From Hypomyces perniciosus (Eukaryota; Ascomycota; Sordariomycetes; Hypocreales; Hypocreaceae), in contig SPDT01000001.1 in the NCBI GenBank assembly GCA_008477525.1, positions 1,426,001 through 1,490,000 on the forward strand: DNA of 64,000 bases, in the 5' to 3' direction. A model generated the notes under the pieces. It had not been told where the DNA came from and did no database searches. It saw nothing but the letters and a program-made list of their open reading frames with translations. Of this stretch, positions 1-12,200 are shown in pieces (position 1 is the stretch's first letter; each line of letters starts with the position of its first letter). Position numbers and translations under genes: made by a program.

Positions 1-1240
1 GAAGAAAACTGTGGTTCGTTTGTGTAGTTTGATTCCAGCTTTCAAGTTGTGGACTAAAGTAGAGAGGGAGTTGAAAGTTCAGAGGAAAGGGTTAGGAATG
101 ATGTATATATATACCAAGTATATGGAAGTGGTGTTACACCTGACGTGGCCATATTTGCCTTTTCTTGTTCCTGTTGTGCCTCATTGGCAAATACATACAT
201 ACAGATACATACACTTACATACGGATATTGATGCATCCCTGACGCCCTGCAGCTCTTCACCGTCCTATCATCTTGCTCGCGCCTCATCAGCACAAACAGC
301 GGAGAGCCCTCTTCCGCTATGTACGAAGTACAGACAAACGTAATTATCATTGTCGCCAAAAAAGGGAACAGAATTGGTTTCTTGACGTCAAGATGATCGT
401 GTTTCAATTGACTATGAGGTCACCGAATCTCGATCTCGTGCGCTTCTTCCCAGAGAAAGTTGAACCAGAACAAACAATGCGCCCCTTGTTCATGGCCATT
501 TGCGGCAAAGCGCCCGTTGATGCGTTGTTGTCACAATGTGGGGATTGACGTATGTAATATGTGAATGGGGCGTTTTGAGAAATCTTGATTTCTGCACTTC
601 TGCCGATCATTGCTCGATCCTTTCAAGTTATGAACTCCTGGGCGCGAGTTATGGAGTGGCGGCGTAAATACGAAGTATACATACGAAGTACTGTCATACT
701 TTATCTACTTCATACAGAACTAGAGTACTCCGTACTATTCGCCTTGTTATCTATCTATCTACGAAGTACAGTTCGCCTATTGAGAGAGAGAGATCCTGCA
801 AGGCGTGTGACGTCAGCTCCACTGACGTATCAGAGGTTCTATCTTTCTGGGGCCGATATGCTTGGCAGGGACAAGCAGCTGCAGTACGAAGTACATACAG
901 ACAGTACCTAACTTATGGCCTCTCTGCTATCAGTATTCTTTGGCTATCGGTGAAGTCTCATTGTCGACGCATCTGTAGATAAAGACATACGGTGAGTCTC
1001 AACTGTATCACATATGACAGAATGTCCGCCAAGAGGGCAGAAATAGTACATTACACAATACGGAGTATATCGGGCATCATTCGTCGTCTTGATCGACAAG
1101 AGAGCTCTTGGGGGGGCGTTGCATATCTATCGTACAATGGGGTATTATACCAACCGGAGATGAGAATCTACAATGAATCAATCCTATGCCAACGCCATCT
1201 ATATGCCATAACCCCCATTTATTTCTTTCGTTCATTTCAT
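1..1240. other. Intergenic sequence rich in TACGRAGTA motifs
   Basis: No convincing gene is visible; the open frames here lack family resemblance and overlap on both strands. The stretch holds several copies of the dispersed motif TACGAAGTA/TACGGAGTA (near 325, 668, 681, 763, 886 and 1060) and short TACA-rich repeats near 190-230. It lies beyond the 3' end of the Mg2+ channel gene. Confidence 0.6.
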
Positions 1241-2937
1241 TCACCGAAAACGCCACCACCGCTTCTTCGTATTCATTGCCTTTATCATGTGCGCCCGTCG
1301 GAGCATCTCCCTGTTCCTCGAGTCCAGGATGCCCAATGCCATGCCATCGTCGCAGTAAGGCTGTCCGCGAGGTAAATGTGGTCGCTCGTCACTCATCATC
1401 TTGATGCGCTGGATTTTTCGCAGCTTCACCAGCCCGTACCAGCAGACCAGAAGGGAGAAGATGGTGGAGGTTGCCGTGACAGCTCCGAAACCCCAATTTG
1501 TCTCCTCGATAAAGTTCTCTAGGTTGGCACCGTACAGACCAGCGATGAAGGTGCCCATGGCCAGCCCCAGTGTTCCAACGCTGAACTTGAGTTCCAAAAG
1601 CATAAGAGCGTTGCGATTGGCATCAAGAATTGCTCGCACGCTGGTATGATGTTAGCCAGAATAAAATAAAATAAAATAAAAGACATGACTGAACTCACAT
1701 ATCCTCGGTGTTTCTAATACCAGACACCAGGTTGCTGGCCTCTTGCACAATTTCATCCGTGAGTTTGTGGTACGATTCCAGCAGCATCTCCACCTCTGTA
1801 TGGTCATCAGTGCCCCTGTATAAATCATGCACCTTCTCCGTCAAGTACATGGCCGCCAAGTCATCATCCGCTTCGAGCAGCTCCTCAATAGCGTCCCGCA
1901 CCAACTTGGCCTTTTGCTCAAACGTGCTGACGCGCTTCGACAGAATGAGCAGTTGGCGCAGCTTCTGTCGGTCAATGTCGTCCTCAAGCTCACTGAGGAC
2001 ATGCATGACAGGCTCCCGAACTGACTCGAAATCGGCCTCCAGCTCAGACGTCACCGACGTCAAGACTGCTTCAAGAGCGCGGAACTCATACGGCAATCCC
2101 ACAATCCCCGCCGGGGATTTTTGTTGTAGCTTGCCTTGGAGGTCGTACATGAAGGCGGACTGGGGGTATGACGTCTTGGAGCCGTAGACGTCGAACAGCA
2201 GGACACGGTCACGCTTAATCAGAACTTTCAGGTGTAGAAGGTTAAGCAGGATCGCCGACGGACGGACGAGGATGTGAGGCAGGTTGGACGAATCGATTTT
2301 GCGCAAATCGCGAGGCAGTAAGCCGTACTGATTCCGTCACAGTTAGCTGCCAGTGGCCTGGAGATGTCGCAAGCGCCTTTACCTTTGCGATGAGCTCTGT
2401 CTTTTTAAACTCGCCATCCATCAATATGACCTTGCCGTTCTCGTCAACCTCGGTGCATCGCAGTCGCGGTTCCGAGGCAGCCTTGGCCGACAGGATCCGT
2501 CGATTGTTGAACATGGATGAGCCATGCTCGCCGTCGTCGCGGGATGGAAGATCATCGGGCTTCAGAGGTTTGGCACCTCTGCGTGCCCCAATGCCCCATA
2601 GCTTTTCCTGCCACGAGGGAGACGAGGCAGTTCTAGTCGCCGAAGTGCTGAACGCATTCTTGATGGTTCGCACACAGCTCTTCTTCGTCAGCCGCAACGG
2701 CTCCAAGTTGAGGAACGAAGCCTCAAGTTCCGTTACGCCCGTCGACAGTGCTCGAGTGTCTCGTCGTCCCAGCGTGCTGGAAGTCATCGTCGTCGCCCGA
2801 GCTCGACGACAGAAGGCCGCCGTTGCCGCTGGAGCATTTCCATGGCCATGGCTGAAGAAGGCGACTTCGGTCTGCGAGCGCAGGAATCGGAGGAGGCTTC
2901 GCGAGGGGACCGGAGGTCGCAATGCTGCGGTTTGCAT
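1241..2937 (-). CDS. mrs2: CorA/Mrs2-family mitochondrial Mg2+ channel (MRS2/LPE10 type)
   Basis: Predicted inner-membrane Mg2+ channel feeding the mitochondrial matrix. Three exons, 2937-2383, 2327-1699 and 1640-1241, give 527 aa. Intron 1 (55 bp) splits ELIAK|YGLLPRDLRKID, a junction typical of the family; intron 2 (58 bp) lies just before the membrane part. The start is the first ATG in the frame; upstream the frame opens only with TTG. The N-terminus is rich in Arg, Ala and Ser without acids, as in a mitochondrial presequence. A long helical domain leads to two C-terminal membrane segments (about 414-430 and 447-466). The diagnostic GMN loop after the first segment reads YGAN (residues 431-434) here. 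A short tail rich in Arg and Lys ends the protein. Family assignment is firm; whether it is the MRS2 or the LPE10/MFM1 paralogue, and whether it conducts Mg2+ normally, is open. It diverges from the F-box gene. Confidence 0.93.
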
Positions 2938-3592
2938 CGCTACAGTAGGGCAGCGGACGATCGGGAGAGGCGAAACACCAACATCGACACGACTTGTCTG
3001 TTCGTTATCGTCAATAGTTGGTTGACATCTGTAATACGACTCGTAATAGTACTCGGTAATGTCTGGATGAGGCTCTTTCGGATCCAAAATTTACTCGTAC
3101 CTCGTTATCAATCGCTATCCATAGTCGCAGTGCACGGACCACATGTCCGAAAAAACGCCATCAAGACAGGGCTGCAGGAACCATGTACATATGCAAAAGT
3201 CGAAGTGAACCAACAACACCTTCAATTCACTTGCAGAGTCTTACTTATGATATCATGCGTGTAGCCAAGTTGCTTTCTCACTTGGTGATGGGAATTAAAA
3301 ATTCTCTTTTTTTTCTTCAGCAGATCCTTCCATGAACAATAAAACACTCTCTCTAACTGAAGCCGGCGGCTATTAGGCCTATCAAAAATCGACGTCATGT
3401 TTTCAGCATCTCTTGGACACCGACATTCTTTGTATGAGATTGTCGTCTGACGGTCCTCAATCTCAATCTCGGACCCATGACGGAGGATCAATTGGAAGAC
3501 CTTGATCGTTCAGCTGCAAACAAGACAGTCACAATCAACGAATACTCTGTTTGCTGCAATTCAAACGCCAGTTCTCTGCAAAAACAGCCATC
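2938..3592. promoter_or_regulatory. Divergent intergenic region between Mg2+ channel and F-box gene
   Basis: A 655-bp stretch between two divergent start codons; it must hold both promoters. I see a T-run near 3307-3316 and no clear TATA or E-box. No ORF here resembles a known protein. Confidence 0.5.
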
Positions 3593-4707
3593 ATGGATCT
3601 TACACCAGTCCGTGTCAGGGGCAAGCGGAAGACGCCAGGGACAAATCTTCCTGTGGCTTTGCGTGACCAGTCAAGAAAGACACAGAAGAGGTCTCTAGCC
3701 TCCATCAGGGCTTCTCGAGCAATGCGTCCACGCCAGACCCTCGACTCGCTCCCTGCCGAAATCCTCGAGAGCATCCTCCTCTACAGTGCAAATCTCTCTC
3801 TTCCACGGGTGAGCAACTTCGTTGGCATGCAACTCTCAGGACGTGCTACCTTGCTGCGCCTCTTCATCTGGGCGTTCCATGAAACCTGGGAACAGTGGTT
3901 TGGCGTCCCAGCCGATGCAACCATTGTTCACGGGCCATGGCTAACTGAAGGAGAGCTCGACATATGTGATGGGGAGCACAAATTTCAGGTTTGTTTGTCT
4001 CGTCATCTCCTCATACATCTGTCGTCCCAGGCATGCATGGTGTCTAACCAAAACTCATACAGTCTGAAGTTCTTGATCAGCCATGGGTGAACATAGACTT
4101 GATCTTACAGGCGCAACAAACTTGGGCCGATAACCACGGACGAGGGCGTTGGTACCAGCATAGTATCCCATGGCAAGATGACCCTAGTGAGGTTGGCCAC
4201 GATCATGAAGGGGGCTTCTCCCATTTCAATGCCCGCGAATGCTTCGAGGCAGACTACCAGCAGGCTTTGAAATGGCCGGCCTTTCACGTCAATAGGCTCT
4301 CCTGGCGCACACAGGACATCCATCCCAATGTACGTATACCAGCGAATCTCATCACCGGCCCTTGGGATGAGGAGATGCAGCGTCAGCTCTTCTGGCTCAG
4401 CCGCGGAGGCTTCATCGGCGACAAGAGTGCATCTCCACCGACTTGGGAGATCAAAGTCGAGCTGCTCCGCAACGCCATACTGAACGTCCCGGTGCCCAAT
4501 GCACTCGTGATCAACTGCCTCCTCGACAACTGGGTCTTTGAGGACCTCCCGGCAGACGTGGTGCGAAAAGAGCTCGTCGGCATTGAGAGGCGGCTGGAGT
4601 GGGGAGATGACACTCCAGAGGGAAGGGATGTTCTGCGCCGGACACGGAATGCTCTCTATCTATTTTTGCATCTTCCCGATCCGACACAGGAGAGGCTGTT
4701 GATATAA
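3593..4707 (+). CDS. F-box domain protein
   Basis: Likely substrate receptor of an SCF (Skp1-cullin-F-box) ubiquitin ligase. Two exons, 3593-3988 and 4063-4707, give 346 aa; the 74-bp intron runs from GTTTGT to ACAG and keeps the frame (HKFQ|SEVLDQPW). The ATG at 3593 has a good context (CATCATGG); the frame is open a little further upstream, so a start at 3551 cannot be excluded. The N-terminus is rich in Arg and Lys. The F-box core follows at about residues 50-75 (TLDSLPAEILESILLYSANL). The C-terminal 270 residues are rich in Trp and show no repeat or named domain I recognise, as is common in the large lineage-specific F-box families of filamentous fungi. Substrate unknown. Confidence 0.82.
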
Positions 4708-5594
4708 CACTCACCTTGCAGACGATCAGCCATAATCCAATGACGAGATGCCGCGTTACAACGAAATCCCACGACAGACGCTCGCAACGTTCGGGGGCCT
4801 TGATTTGTGAATGATGGCAGAGGGGGCACAACAGATCAAAGGCATGGCGCGACAGCGGAATAGCCACCGATGACACTTGGCCCACGTATGTTTCGGCATC
4901 AATTTGATGGCACCAATGGATCGATATCAGTTCCATAGACGACGCACAGGAATCACCTGACCCACATGACAATGTTGTTACTCCAAGTACTACATGCTAG
5001 AAGGATGTGTACCCAGGCCAGGTTCCGTGTGTATTTCTCTCGAAGCGAGCCAAGCGACACCAAAGTACCTATCTTGTCGGATCGAGTCTGTCTGATTCAT
5101 CATAGTCTGGGCATGCATCTCTGCCATCGCGCCATTGTTACTCATAGCTGTTGGGGGCTTTCTCGGCGACCCATCACAAGCACATGGATTCAGCATGCCA
5201 GCCTGGCCGATTTCGGTACGCTACGGTTGGAACCACGTTCCCCCAGCCTGCTTAAGAGGCTTGCACAAGGCTACGGATGGCTGGTTTCTTTGTTGCTACG
5301 GATACCTATTATATACATCACGAGAGAGCGGAGAGTGCCCTGCTTACTCACATGCTGCTCAGTACGCCCTTGCATAGCCTGAAACCGGGATGCGTGACAG
5401 ATGGCATGATCCAGCCGTCCATCAGTTACCTTTTGCTCTTCGGTATCTATTAGGAGCAACGACGACGTGAAAGCTGAGCCGCTTGCATGGCTCCACACGA
5501 TATTGTCGATTCTAGCACGGTCGCCTTTTGACGGGGTGTCGACTCTCTCTCCTTTCACACCACCCACCACTACGTTCACAACGGATCATGTCCA

Positions 5595-5625
<31 letters not shown>

Positions 5626-7088
5626 CAGGGGGGTTTTTAATTCCTCCTGATGAACAACAACTTCACTCTCCATCACCTCTCTTCACGCACATCTCACTGC
5701 CCCAGCCCGCCCTCTGCCCCAGGGGCTCCATCGTGAACAGCCCCACGGAATCCCACGCCAAGCTCTCACGCAACACTCGCACCAACCACCGCGACTTCAC
5801 CTCTCCCATCGGTGAATACCCAATACATACCTTAGTACCATATGTTTCATTTCCCAATCTAGATCGAATGGGCAATAATAGCCAGCCTATCCTCACTTTA
5901 GCCTAGAAGCTAATAAAAGCCCATGCGAGGAAAAAAAACCTCATCAAAAAAACGTGCCTCGTCTGCTTACCATCTCGCATTCTCACCCTCCATCATTCGC
6001 CACCGCTTGCCCAATCCGGCAAGCTTCAGGCCTCAAGAACACGAGGAAAGAAAAAAGAGGGAACCCCTGTCTTTGGTCATCCCGCCATCATGACTCACAC
6101 GGCAAACACCCAAGAAATTTTGCCCCTCATTGGGTAGCAGGCAGCCTTTTTCGTTTCGCCATCGGTTTCATTGGTTGTAAATCGTTCGTCCGTGTTTGGT
6201 TGGATTTTGGGTTCCCCGACCGTCGAGGTTGAACATCAGCCTTGCAGCCTCGTGGGCATTCACATCAAGTATCATCCCTATTCATTATTCATCTCCGTAG
6301 TATGATAAGAAAAACATTGTGGTGTACTTCGTAGATAGGTAGACAAAGGAGATACACACAAAGGTCGTATTGTAACTTACATTCACATATGTTTCTCTGC
6401 CAATAGATCACCAAAACATGCTTCTCATAAAATCTTCAGTATGGCAAAATGTGCTCATCATTATTCTCCTTATTCTTCTCTCACCCACCACCAAACCTGA
6501 CCCTCCCTCCTACCCCCCCTTCAACTCTTTTTCAAGATGTCAAGGGAGACAAGGAGGGGGGATCAGGTCTCTCTCCCCTAGAGCAAAAACAATATCAGAA
6601 AAACTAGCAAAAAATGTTCTTCTAGTCGTACACAATATCTCACACAACCATCTTTGCTGCCTCACTTCCCCTTCGCCTTCTGTCTCTCACACCCCTCTCT
6701 CCTTGAAGCACGGCATCTTTCATGTTTTCCATCCATAAATTTCCTGATCCTGGATGAAAATGCAATGCAAGGATTATATGCACTTTTCAGCCCAATGCCC
6801 TGGACGCCATCTCCATTGTTCTATGGGGAATGAAAGATGGCATTGAATTTTTGTTTTTTTTCCCAAGGTGTGGTATCAAAAGCTCAATTGGCAAAGACTC
6901 CTAACCTCCCCCCTTTCCGTGCCTTCTCCAGTGGCAAGTATTCTTCTAACAAAACGAACATTCAAAAAACACTATTGACATTACTGTCACAGAGTAGTCC
7001 GCGCTGGGGACTAAATTTTGGCTTAAAAGCTGGCAGCAAAACTGCCATGATGGTTGTTGGATCTTGGACTTGACGCTGTCAAGACATT
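4708..7088. other. Intergenic region, no recognised gene
   Basis: About 2.4 kb between the F-box stop and the convergent end of the cyclin gene. Apart from a CA microsatellite, one TACTTCGTA motif near 6328 and pyrimidine-rich stretches (6460-6740) I see nothing. A minus-strand frame at about 4730-4972 ends in a plausible splice donor but matches no family I know. Confidence 0.5.
5593..5625. repeat. (CA)n microsatellite with a CG interruption
   Basis: CA dinucleotides run for about 33 bp, interrupted by CGCGCG near 5605-5610. It lies in intergenic DNA. Confidence 0.9.
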
Positions 7089-9286
7089 TTAGTTCAGAAT
7101 CCCGTCCCACATGCCTGGTCCGCGGAAGCTGATCGCGATGTGGGCTGCTGCTGCTTGGTAGCCACTAGCCGCCTCCGTAGAGCAGCAGATGCGTTTTGTT
7201 GTCTCTCTCAGGCTGGGACGAACGGGAACCTGTACGTAGGATTCGGGGCCCATTCCACGTGAACGAACAAAGGTATTGGGCCAAGGGGCATCCAGAGAGT
7301 CGTACGGCGCGTGAAGCATCTCACGCACATTCTCTTGCAGAGGGTTCTCCAGTGACTTGGGTCTGCTGCGCTTGATGCCAGTCTTGGGAGCAGTGGGCGT
7401 AGCATCACCGGCGTAGCCATGATGGTTGTGGAGATCCTGAAGAGCCCGTGCAGCATCTGAGGCAGGATCCCGCGCCATGTCTTCCAGCTCGCGCTCTCGC
7501 CTTGTCAGGGGCGTATCCAAAACAAGATCCCCCAGTTTCGTAACCGGGCCGGTATACGACTCAGGGGAGGATGTAAAACAACGCTCGTCGTAATCCTCAG
7601 GAACAGAAGGGATTGTCGGCCTCAAGCTCGACCTCTCACTTACAAGCTTCGCGACTCGGAATCGCGACGGAACCGTCAACTTGGTGTTGAGGGTCGCGCT
7701 AGCGAGCGATGAAGCAGAAGAAATGGAGGAGGAACGAGAAGTGTGCGACGAATCAGAAACCATCGATTCGGGAGAGGACGCAGTCGAGACGGAGTTGGCA
7801 AGTGAAGATCGACGAGTTGGGCAGTAGCCCTGAGGGGAAGATGTCACAGAGATGGGAAAACGGTCCAGATGCTGGGCGGTGTTGACAGTGTTCGCCTGAG
7901 CCATGGCCAAACCCATGGCGTTGCTCTTTCCAAGGATGTGAGAGGCAGCACTCACGGCCGGAGTGCAAAACCCACTAGTCTGGGGAGTGAGACGCGGCGT
8001 TGGCAAAAGACCAAGAGTCGGTGCCAATCGAGTTGGGGTAACCGAGTAGACCGTAGAAGGAGCCGGCTCCATGAGAACGGCTGGGGGGCCGTATGGCTTG
8101 GGGGTCGGAGTAAGATCGGCGGACGCATAGCTCGAGGTAGTACGTGGCTCCTGGGAAAAGTTGAGGATGCTGCGAGGGGACAATGCGCAGAGGTCGCTCG
8201 GCTTAGCCAAGGATGGTGGTCTGGGAACAAGGCCGTCGATGTTGGTGAGATCCGGATTCAATTTCAGAATGATGTGTTTCCAGTCCGAGGTTTGTTGAGC
8301 CAACGTCTGTGAGACGGCACCAGGTGAAGGCGGGGGCGGGGGTGGCGTATACTTGAGAACAATCTCAGTCCACCGCTGGAAAACCTCGTCCGTGATATGC
8401 AGTTTCCAGTTCACGGCGAGAAGGAAAGCGATCTCGTTCTGGTTGATTTCCTGGGTGTTGAGACCGGAGATCTTACTCCATGCGCGAGCAGAGTAGTTTC
8501 GGTCCTGGAGATACTTGGACGCAAGAATCAGAGCGGCGAGGAACATGCGCCGTCCGCACTGGAGAGCGCGGTGGGCGTAGCTGTCCTCAGGCTGCTCCAT
8601 GGTGAAGTTGCGCTTAGGAATGTGGGGCTTGATCAGGATCAAGTAGTACAAAGCCACCTGCAGGGTTGAGTAGCTGGTGCGGGAGCGTCGCAGCGTCTCT
8701 TGGATGAAAGTTCGCAGGGGTAGCACGGCTTTACTGCCGAGCTCGTTGCGGCACGGGGCCGATGAGAGGGGCCAAATGGTCTCAACAATCTGAGTTGAAG
8801 AATCTGCAAGGGTGAGGGCTAAGCAAGGGGTCATGGTTAAAGATGCGTTGGCAGTAGTAATGACGTACCGACAAGGCTGTCCACGAAATTAACCTTGCGA
8901 TCGGACTGTCGCACAAGAGGAGGGGGGCATCCCGCCCGGGTGTGGCAGCCAGCTGCAGTTCGTCTAGGGTTCTGACGCAACTCTGTGGGCAGAGCGCTAG
9001 CTGGCTGCTGTTGTTGCTGCTGTTGTTGTTGTTGTTGTAGAATTCCGCGTCGGAAGTTGAGGAGACTTTCGGTAGAGGTGTTTGATTGCTTCGAGGAGCA
9101 GTAAGAGTCGCACGAATCGGAGTCGGACGAGATGGTGGAAATTGAGGTGTCATCAGAGGACTGCGATGCAGTATCGGACCACACAGAAGCGGTCGAGGTA
9201 GAAGCCGAGGTGGCTATCGAGGAGTTGTATGGTGCATATCGGTTATGGGGGGCGAAGCCGGGCGAAACATGCGCGTCGTACTTCAT
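7089..9286 (-). CDS. Pho85-type (PCL family) cyclin
   Basis: Predicted cyclin partner of a Pho85/Cdk5-like kinase, with roles in cell-cycle entry, polarity or nutrient signalling. Two exons, 9286-8869 and 8803-7089, give 710 aa; the 65-bp intron (GTACGT...TGCAG) joins NFVDSLV to DSSTQIVETIWPL. The cyclin fold spans about residues 131-291: RTFIQETLRRSRTSYSTLQ, then MFLAALILASKYLQDRNYS, then LNTQEINQNEIAFLLAVNW. Before it lies a Ser/Thr-rich stretch and a run of 11 Gln; after it a proline run and about 400 residues rich in Ser, Thr and Pro, probably disordered and phosphorylated. The fold order fits PCL1/PCL2/PclA-like cyclins better than mitotic B cyclins; the exact subgroup is inference. The next gene upstream is 7.5 kb away, leaving room for a long leader. 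Confidence 0.88.
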
Positions 9287-12200
9287 CTTGGAGGGTTATG
9301 GTCTAGTATACAGGCTCGAGCGTATCAAGCCAGTGTGATGATGGTCCAGTCGCCGTCAGGGCTAGGTCAAGCCAGAGGGATTGTTGTTACCGTTCAGTTG
9401 TTCGAGGGTTACCGAGTCGAATGGTTAGTTCCGCAACAGCATCTATGAAAAGCGCTGCTGGCAGAACCGTGTCAGGAATGAAAAGAAGGCTTTCTAGACA
9501 AGGGTGTCGGGAGCCGACTTGACACGAACAATCAGACCGGAGGACGAAGCTGAGACGGCGACTGGACTACTAAGAGTGTAACTTGCAAGAGGCATCGCGA
9601 AACAATGCTGTGGCTGGCAAGTTATAGAGGGGGGTGATGAGACTTTAGAGCAAGTCGATCATCAGTGGTGATGCAAGTGGGCGAGAGATAGAGAGACTGA
9701 GAGATGGATAGGCGGTTGAACAGGCTGATGGTAGATAGAGGGCGTGGGCGTCGGTAGGAAGCGGTTTATCGACGCGATAAGGGTGCTTCGAGGATCGAGT
9801 CGGGTTTAGAGGTCATCGATATGCAGGTACGGCAGCGATGAGGCTGTCAGGGAGCCGGAGGGCGTATTTATTCGAGAGTTGTTGCGAAGATGTGACTCTT
9901 TAACGTGGCCTAAGGGGCGAAGGCAAGGCGATGGCAGTTAGTTCGTGGTGGTGGTGACGGCCTGCCTGGCGTGTGGCGTGGTGTATCCGTAGCGTTGCGT
10001 AATAGTGAGTGAGTGGGTATTGGTTATGGCGGGTGTGACTCTTCCAGCGCTGTGGTGGTGGCGACTGACTGAGCAGGTGGCCGCCAGCTGGCGATTTCGG
10101 AGAGCAGCGCGCAGGCACCTGGGAGGATGCTAGGCAGTGGCAGTGAGTTGAGCACAGGGCACTTTGACCACCAAAAATGAGTGAGAGTGGCGAGCAGCAG
10201 CAGCCTGGCGGGAATGAGTCGACGTTCTTGGCCCTCCAAAAACAGAACCGGATGTGAATAATAGAACACGGAGAAAGATGACAAGACAAAATGGGAGCGG
10301 TCAATGAGTAACAAGGGCAGCAATATACAAAGCTGGATCTTTTTTTTTTCTCTGCAGTCAGCACGGTTGTCCAAGGCGTGACTGGAACTGTTGGTGCCTT
10401 TTGGGTACTGACTGACTGTTCGTTCTGTTCGCAAGGTACAAGTGAATGCCGCTGCGCGCAGTGGGACACAGAGAAGCGGTCCAGTCCAGACGAATAAGGA
10501 TAAGGAAATAAAGAAACCGGAAAATCAGATAGAGAAGAGAGGAGAGGAGATGATCCCAAGACTAGAGAAAATGCGCCGTGGAGAGGGGAGATGGGCCAGA
10601 GCAGACTTCAGAGAGTCGCTGGAGCGGTTTACAGGGCGGTACCGAACTTCATCTCGACGTTCGATGGGGGGAAAGGAAGCAGAAGGCGTCCGTTGCTACG
10701 GGGGTCGTGGATAGTTTTGAATGGAGCTGGCCAGACTGCCAGACTGCCAAAATGCAATGCTCGACACACCACACACAGCCAGTCGTAGTGAGACGGGGGG
10801 GCGGGACGAGAAGTACCACGATACATACGGGGGTACATGCGAGGGTACAAAGTACTTGACAATCACGGCCAGCCTCTGTGTGTAGGTTTGCGCTTTGGCG
10901 CGCGCTGATTGGCTGACATGGCCGCCCGAAAAAGCCTCCCCACCTCCCCTCTCAAGCTGGCCAGCCAGCGAGGCCCAGCACACCTCTTCTCCCCAAATCG
11001 CGGTGGCCCCATTCCCCCAAACGGCCTAGCGCGCGTAGACCCTGGTCGTGGTCCCTAGACTCGCACATTTCATTCACTGCCAGCTTGCCAAGCCAAAAAA
11101 GCCCTGTGAAGGGAAGGGAAAATAGTGTGTGCGTACGGGGTATATGTGTGAGAAGTGCAAAGTGAGACTGACTGAGGTCTGAGTGATGTGTCTGTCTCGA
11201 CCACCCCGCGCCGCGCCTCCGCTGACCATTGGCGATGAGCGAAACGAAACGGTGTCGATGACTCGACTGCCCTCCTCTTCCGCTCGCCACGGCTTGCCCG
11301 TCAGGTATCTACCTAAAGGTACTTGGGGGATCCGTCGCGCGTCTCAGTATCGAGCAAGGGCCACATTGATGATCACGGTATCATACGGAGCATAATCCAG
11401 CGCGACGCGTATATTCATGCTCTACGAAGTAATACTCGTATCTCTCTTTTCTCTCATCTTCAATGGCGAGTAATGCGTTTAAAATGCGTAATAGTAAAGG
11501 GGCGTCTTTTAGTGAGATTCGTGTAAATGCTCGAGAGTACCAGAATGCTACTCGCACTTTACGTGTTGAGACGCGGTGGGCACGAGTACAGCGCTTGTAT
11601 CTGGGGTGCCTAGATCTGACCATGCCGTCCCGGCGCGCAAGGTTCCACGCATGTACATTCCGCCGTCTCCGAATGCGCCCCAGATGCCTTTTGACTGGCT
11701 GGGAGAAATCATCACCAACATCACCAACACCAGAACACCGCACACATTTCACGGCGGTTAGCAGGCCTCCTGTTGTCTGTTGCCAGGGATATCTGAGCCG
11801 TTGTTTTGTTTTATTATTCAAAAGCCTCGTTCTCTGCATGTCGTGTGTACAAAGTACTTCGTACTCGTCGTCCAGAGAAGCCGAGCTGACCGACCAACTG
11901 ATGTTGGCAATTCCCAGCAAAAGGAGCTCGGGAACCGACAGCTCCGGCCTTTGCCGCCGCGCTGGCATCCTAGCGTCCCAAGTTCCGAGGCGAAGCAACA
12001 AGCATTTGCAAGCGCCCATTTTGCCATCAAGGACGTCGCATTCGTAATACACGGGACGGCCTTGGGCTGGTCGTCGGCCGCGGGAGTTCCAACGTTGGGG
12101 TGTTTTTTAATCCAATCAGTTGGAGAGTGAGGGTGAGGTCATCAGTGCCTTGGCCTTGCATGACAAACCAACGCTTCTGTTACTCAGCAAGGGAAGAGTC

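Noticed and set aside
2938..3087. N-terminal extension of the Mg2+ channel frame up to 3087
   Set aside because: The extension would need a TTG start; the first ATG at 2937 begins a typical mitochondrial presequence.
4511..4972. Minus-strand frame antisense to the end of the F-box gene, with CPLCH and a good donor (AAG|GTGAGT)
   Set aside because: Half of it is antisense to a real exon, no second exon could be joined convincingly, and no family was recognised. Worth a transcript check only.
9900..10559. 219-codon minus-strand frame upstream of the cyclin gene
   Set aside because: Ser/His/Pro-biased translation without family resemblance, overlapped by another open frame; better read as leader or promoter sequence.
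11381..12052. Long minus-strand frame of 223 codons, overlapped by a 194-codon plus-strand frame (11463-12047)
   Set aside because: Both strands are open over the same bases, neither translation shows a family motif, hydrophobic core or plausible splice continuation, and TACGRAGTA-type motifs lie inside.
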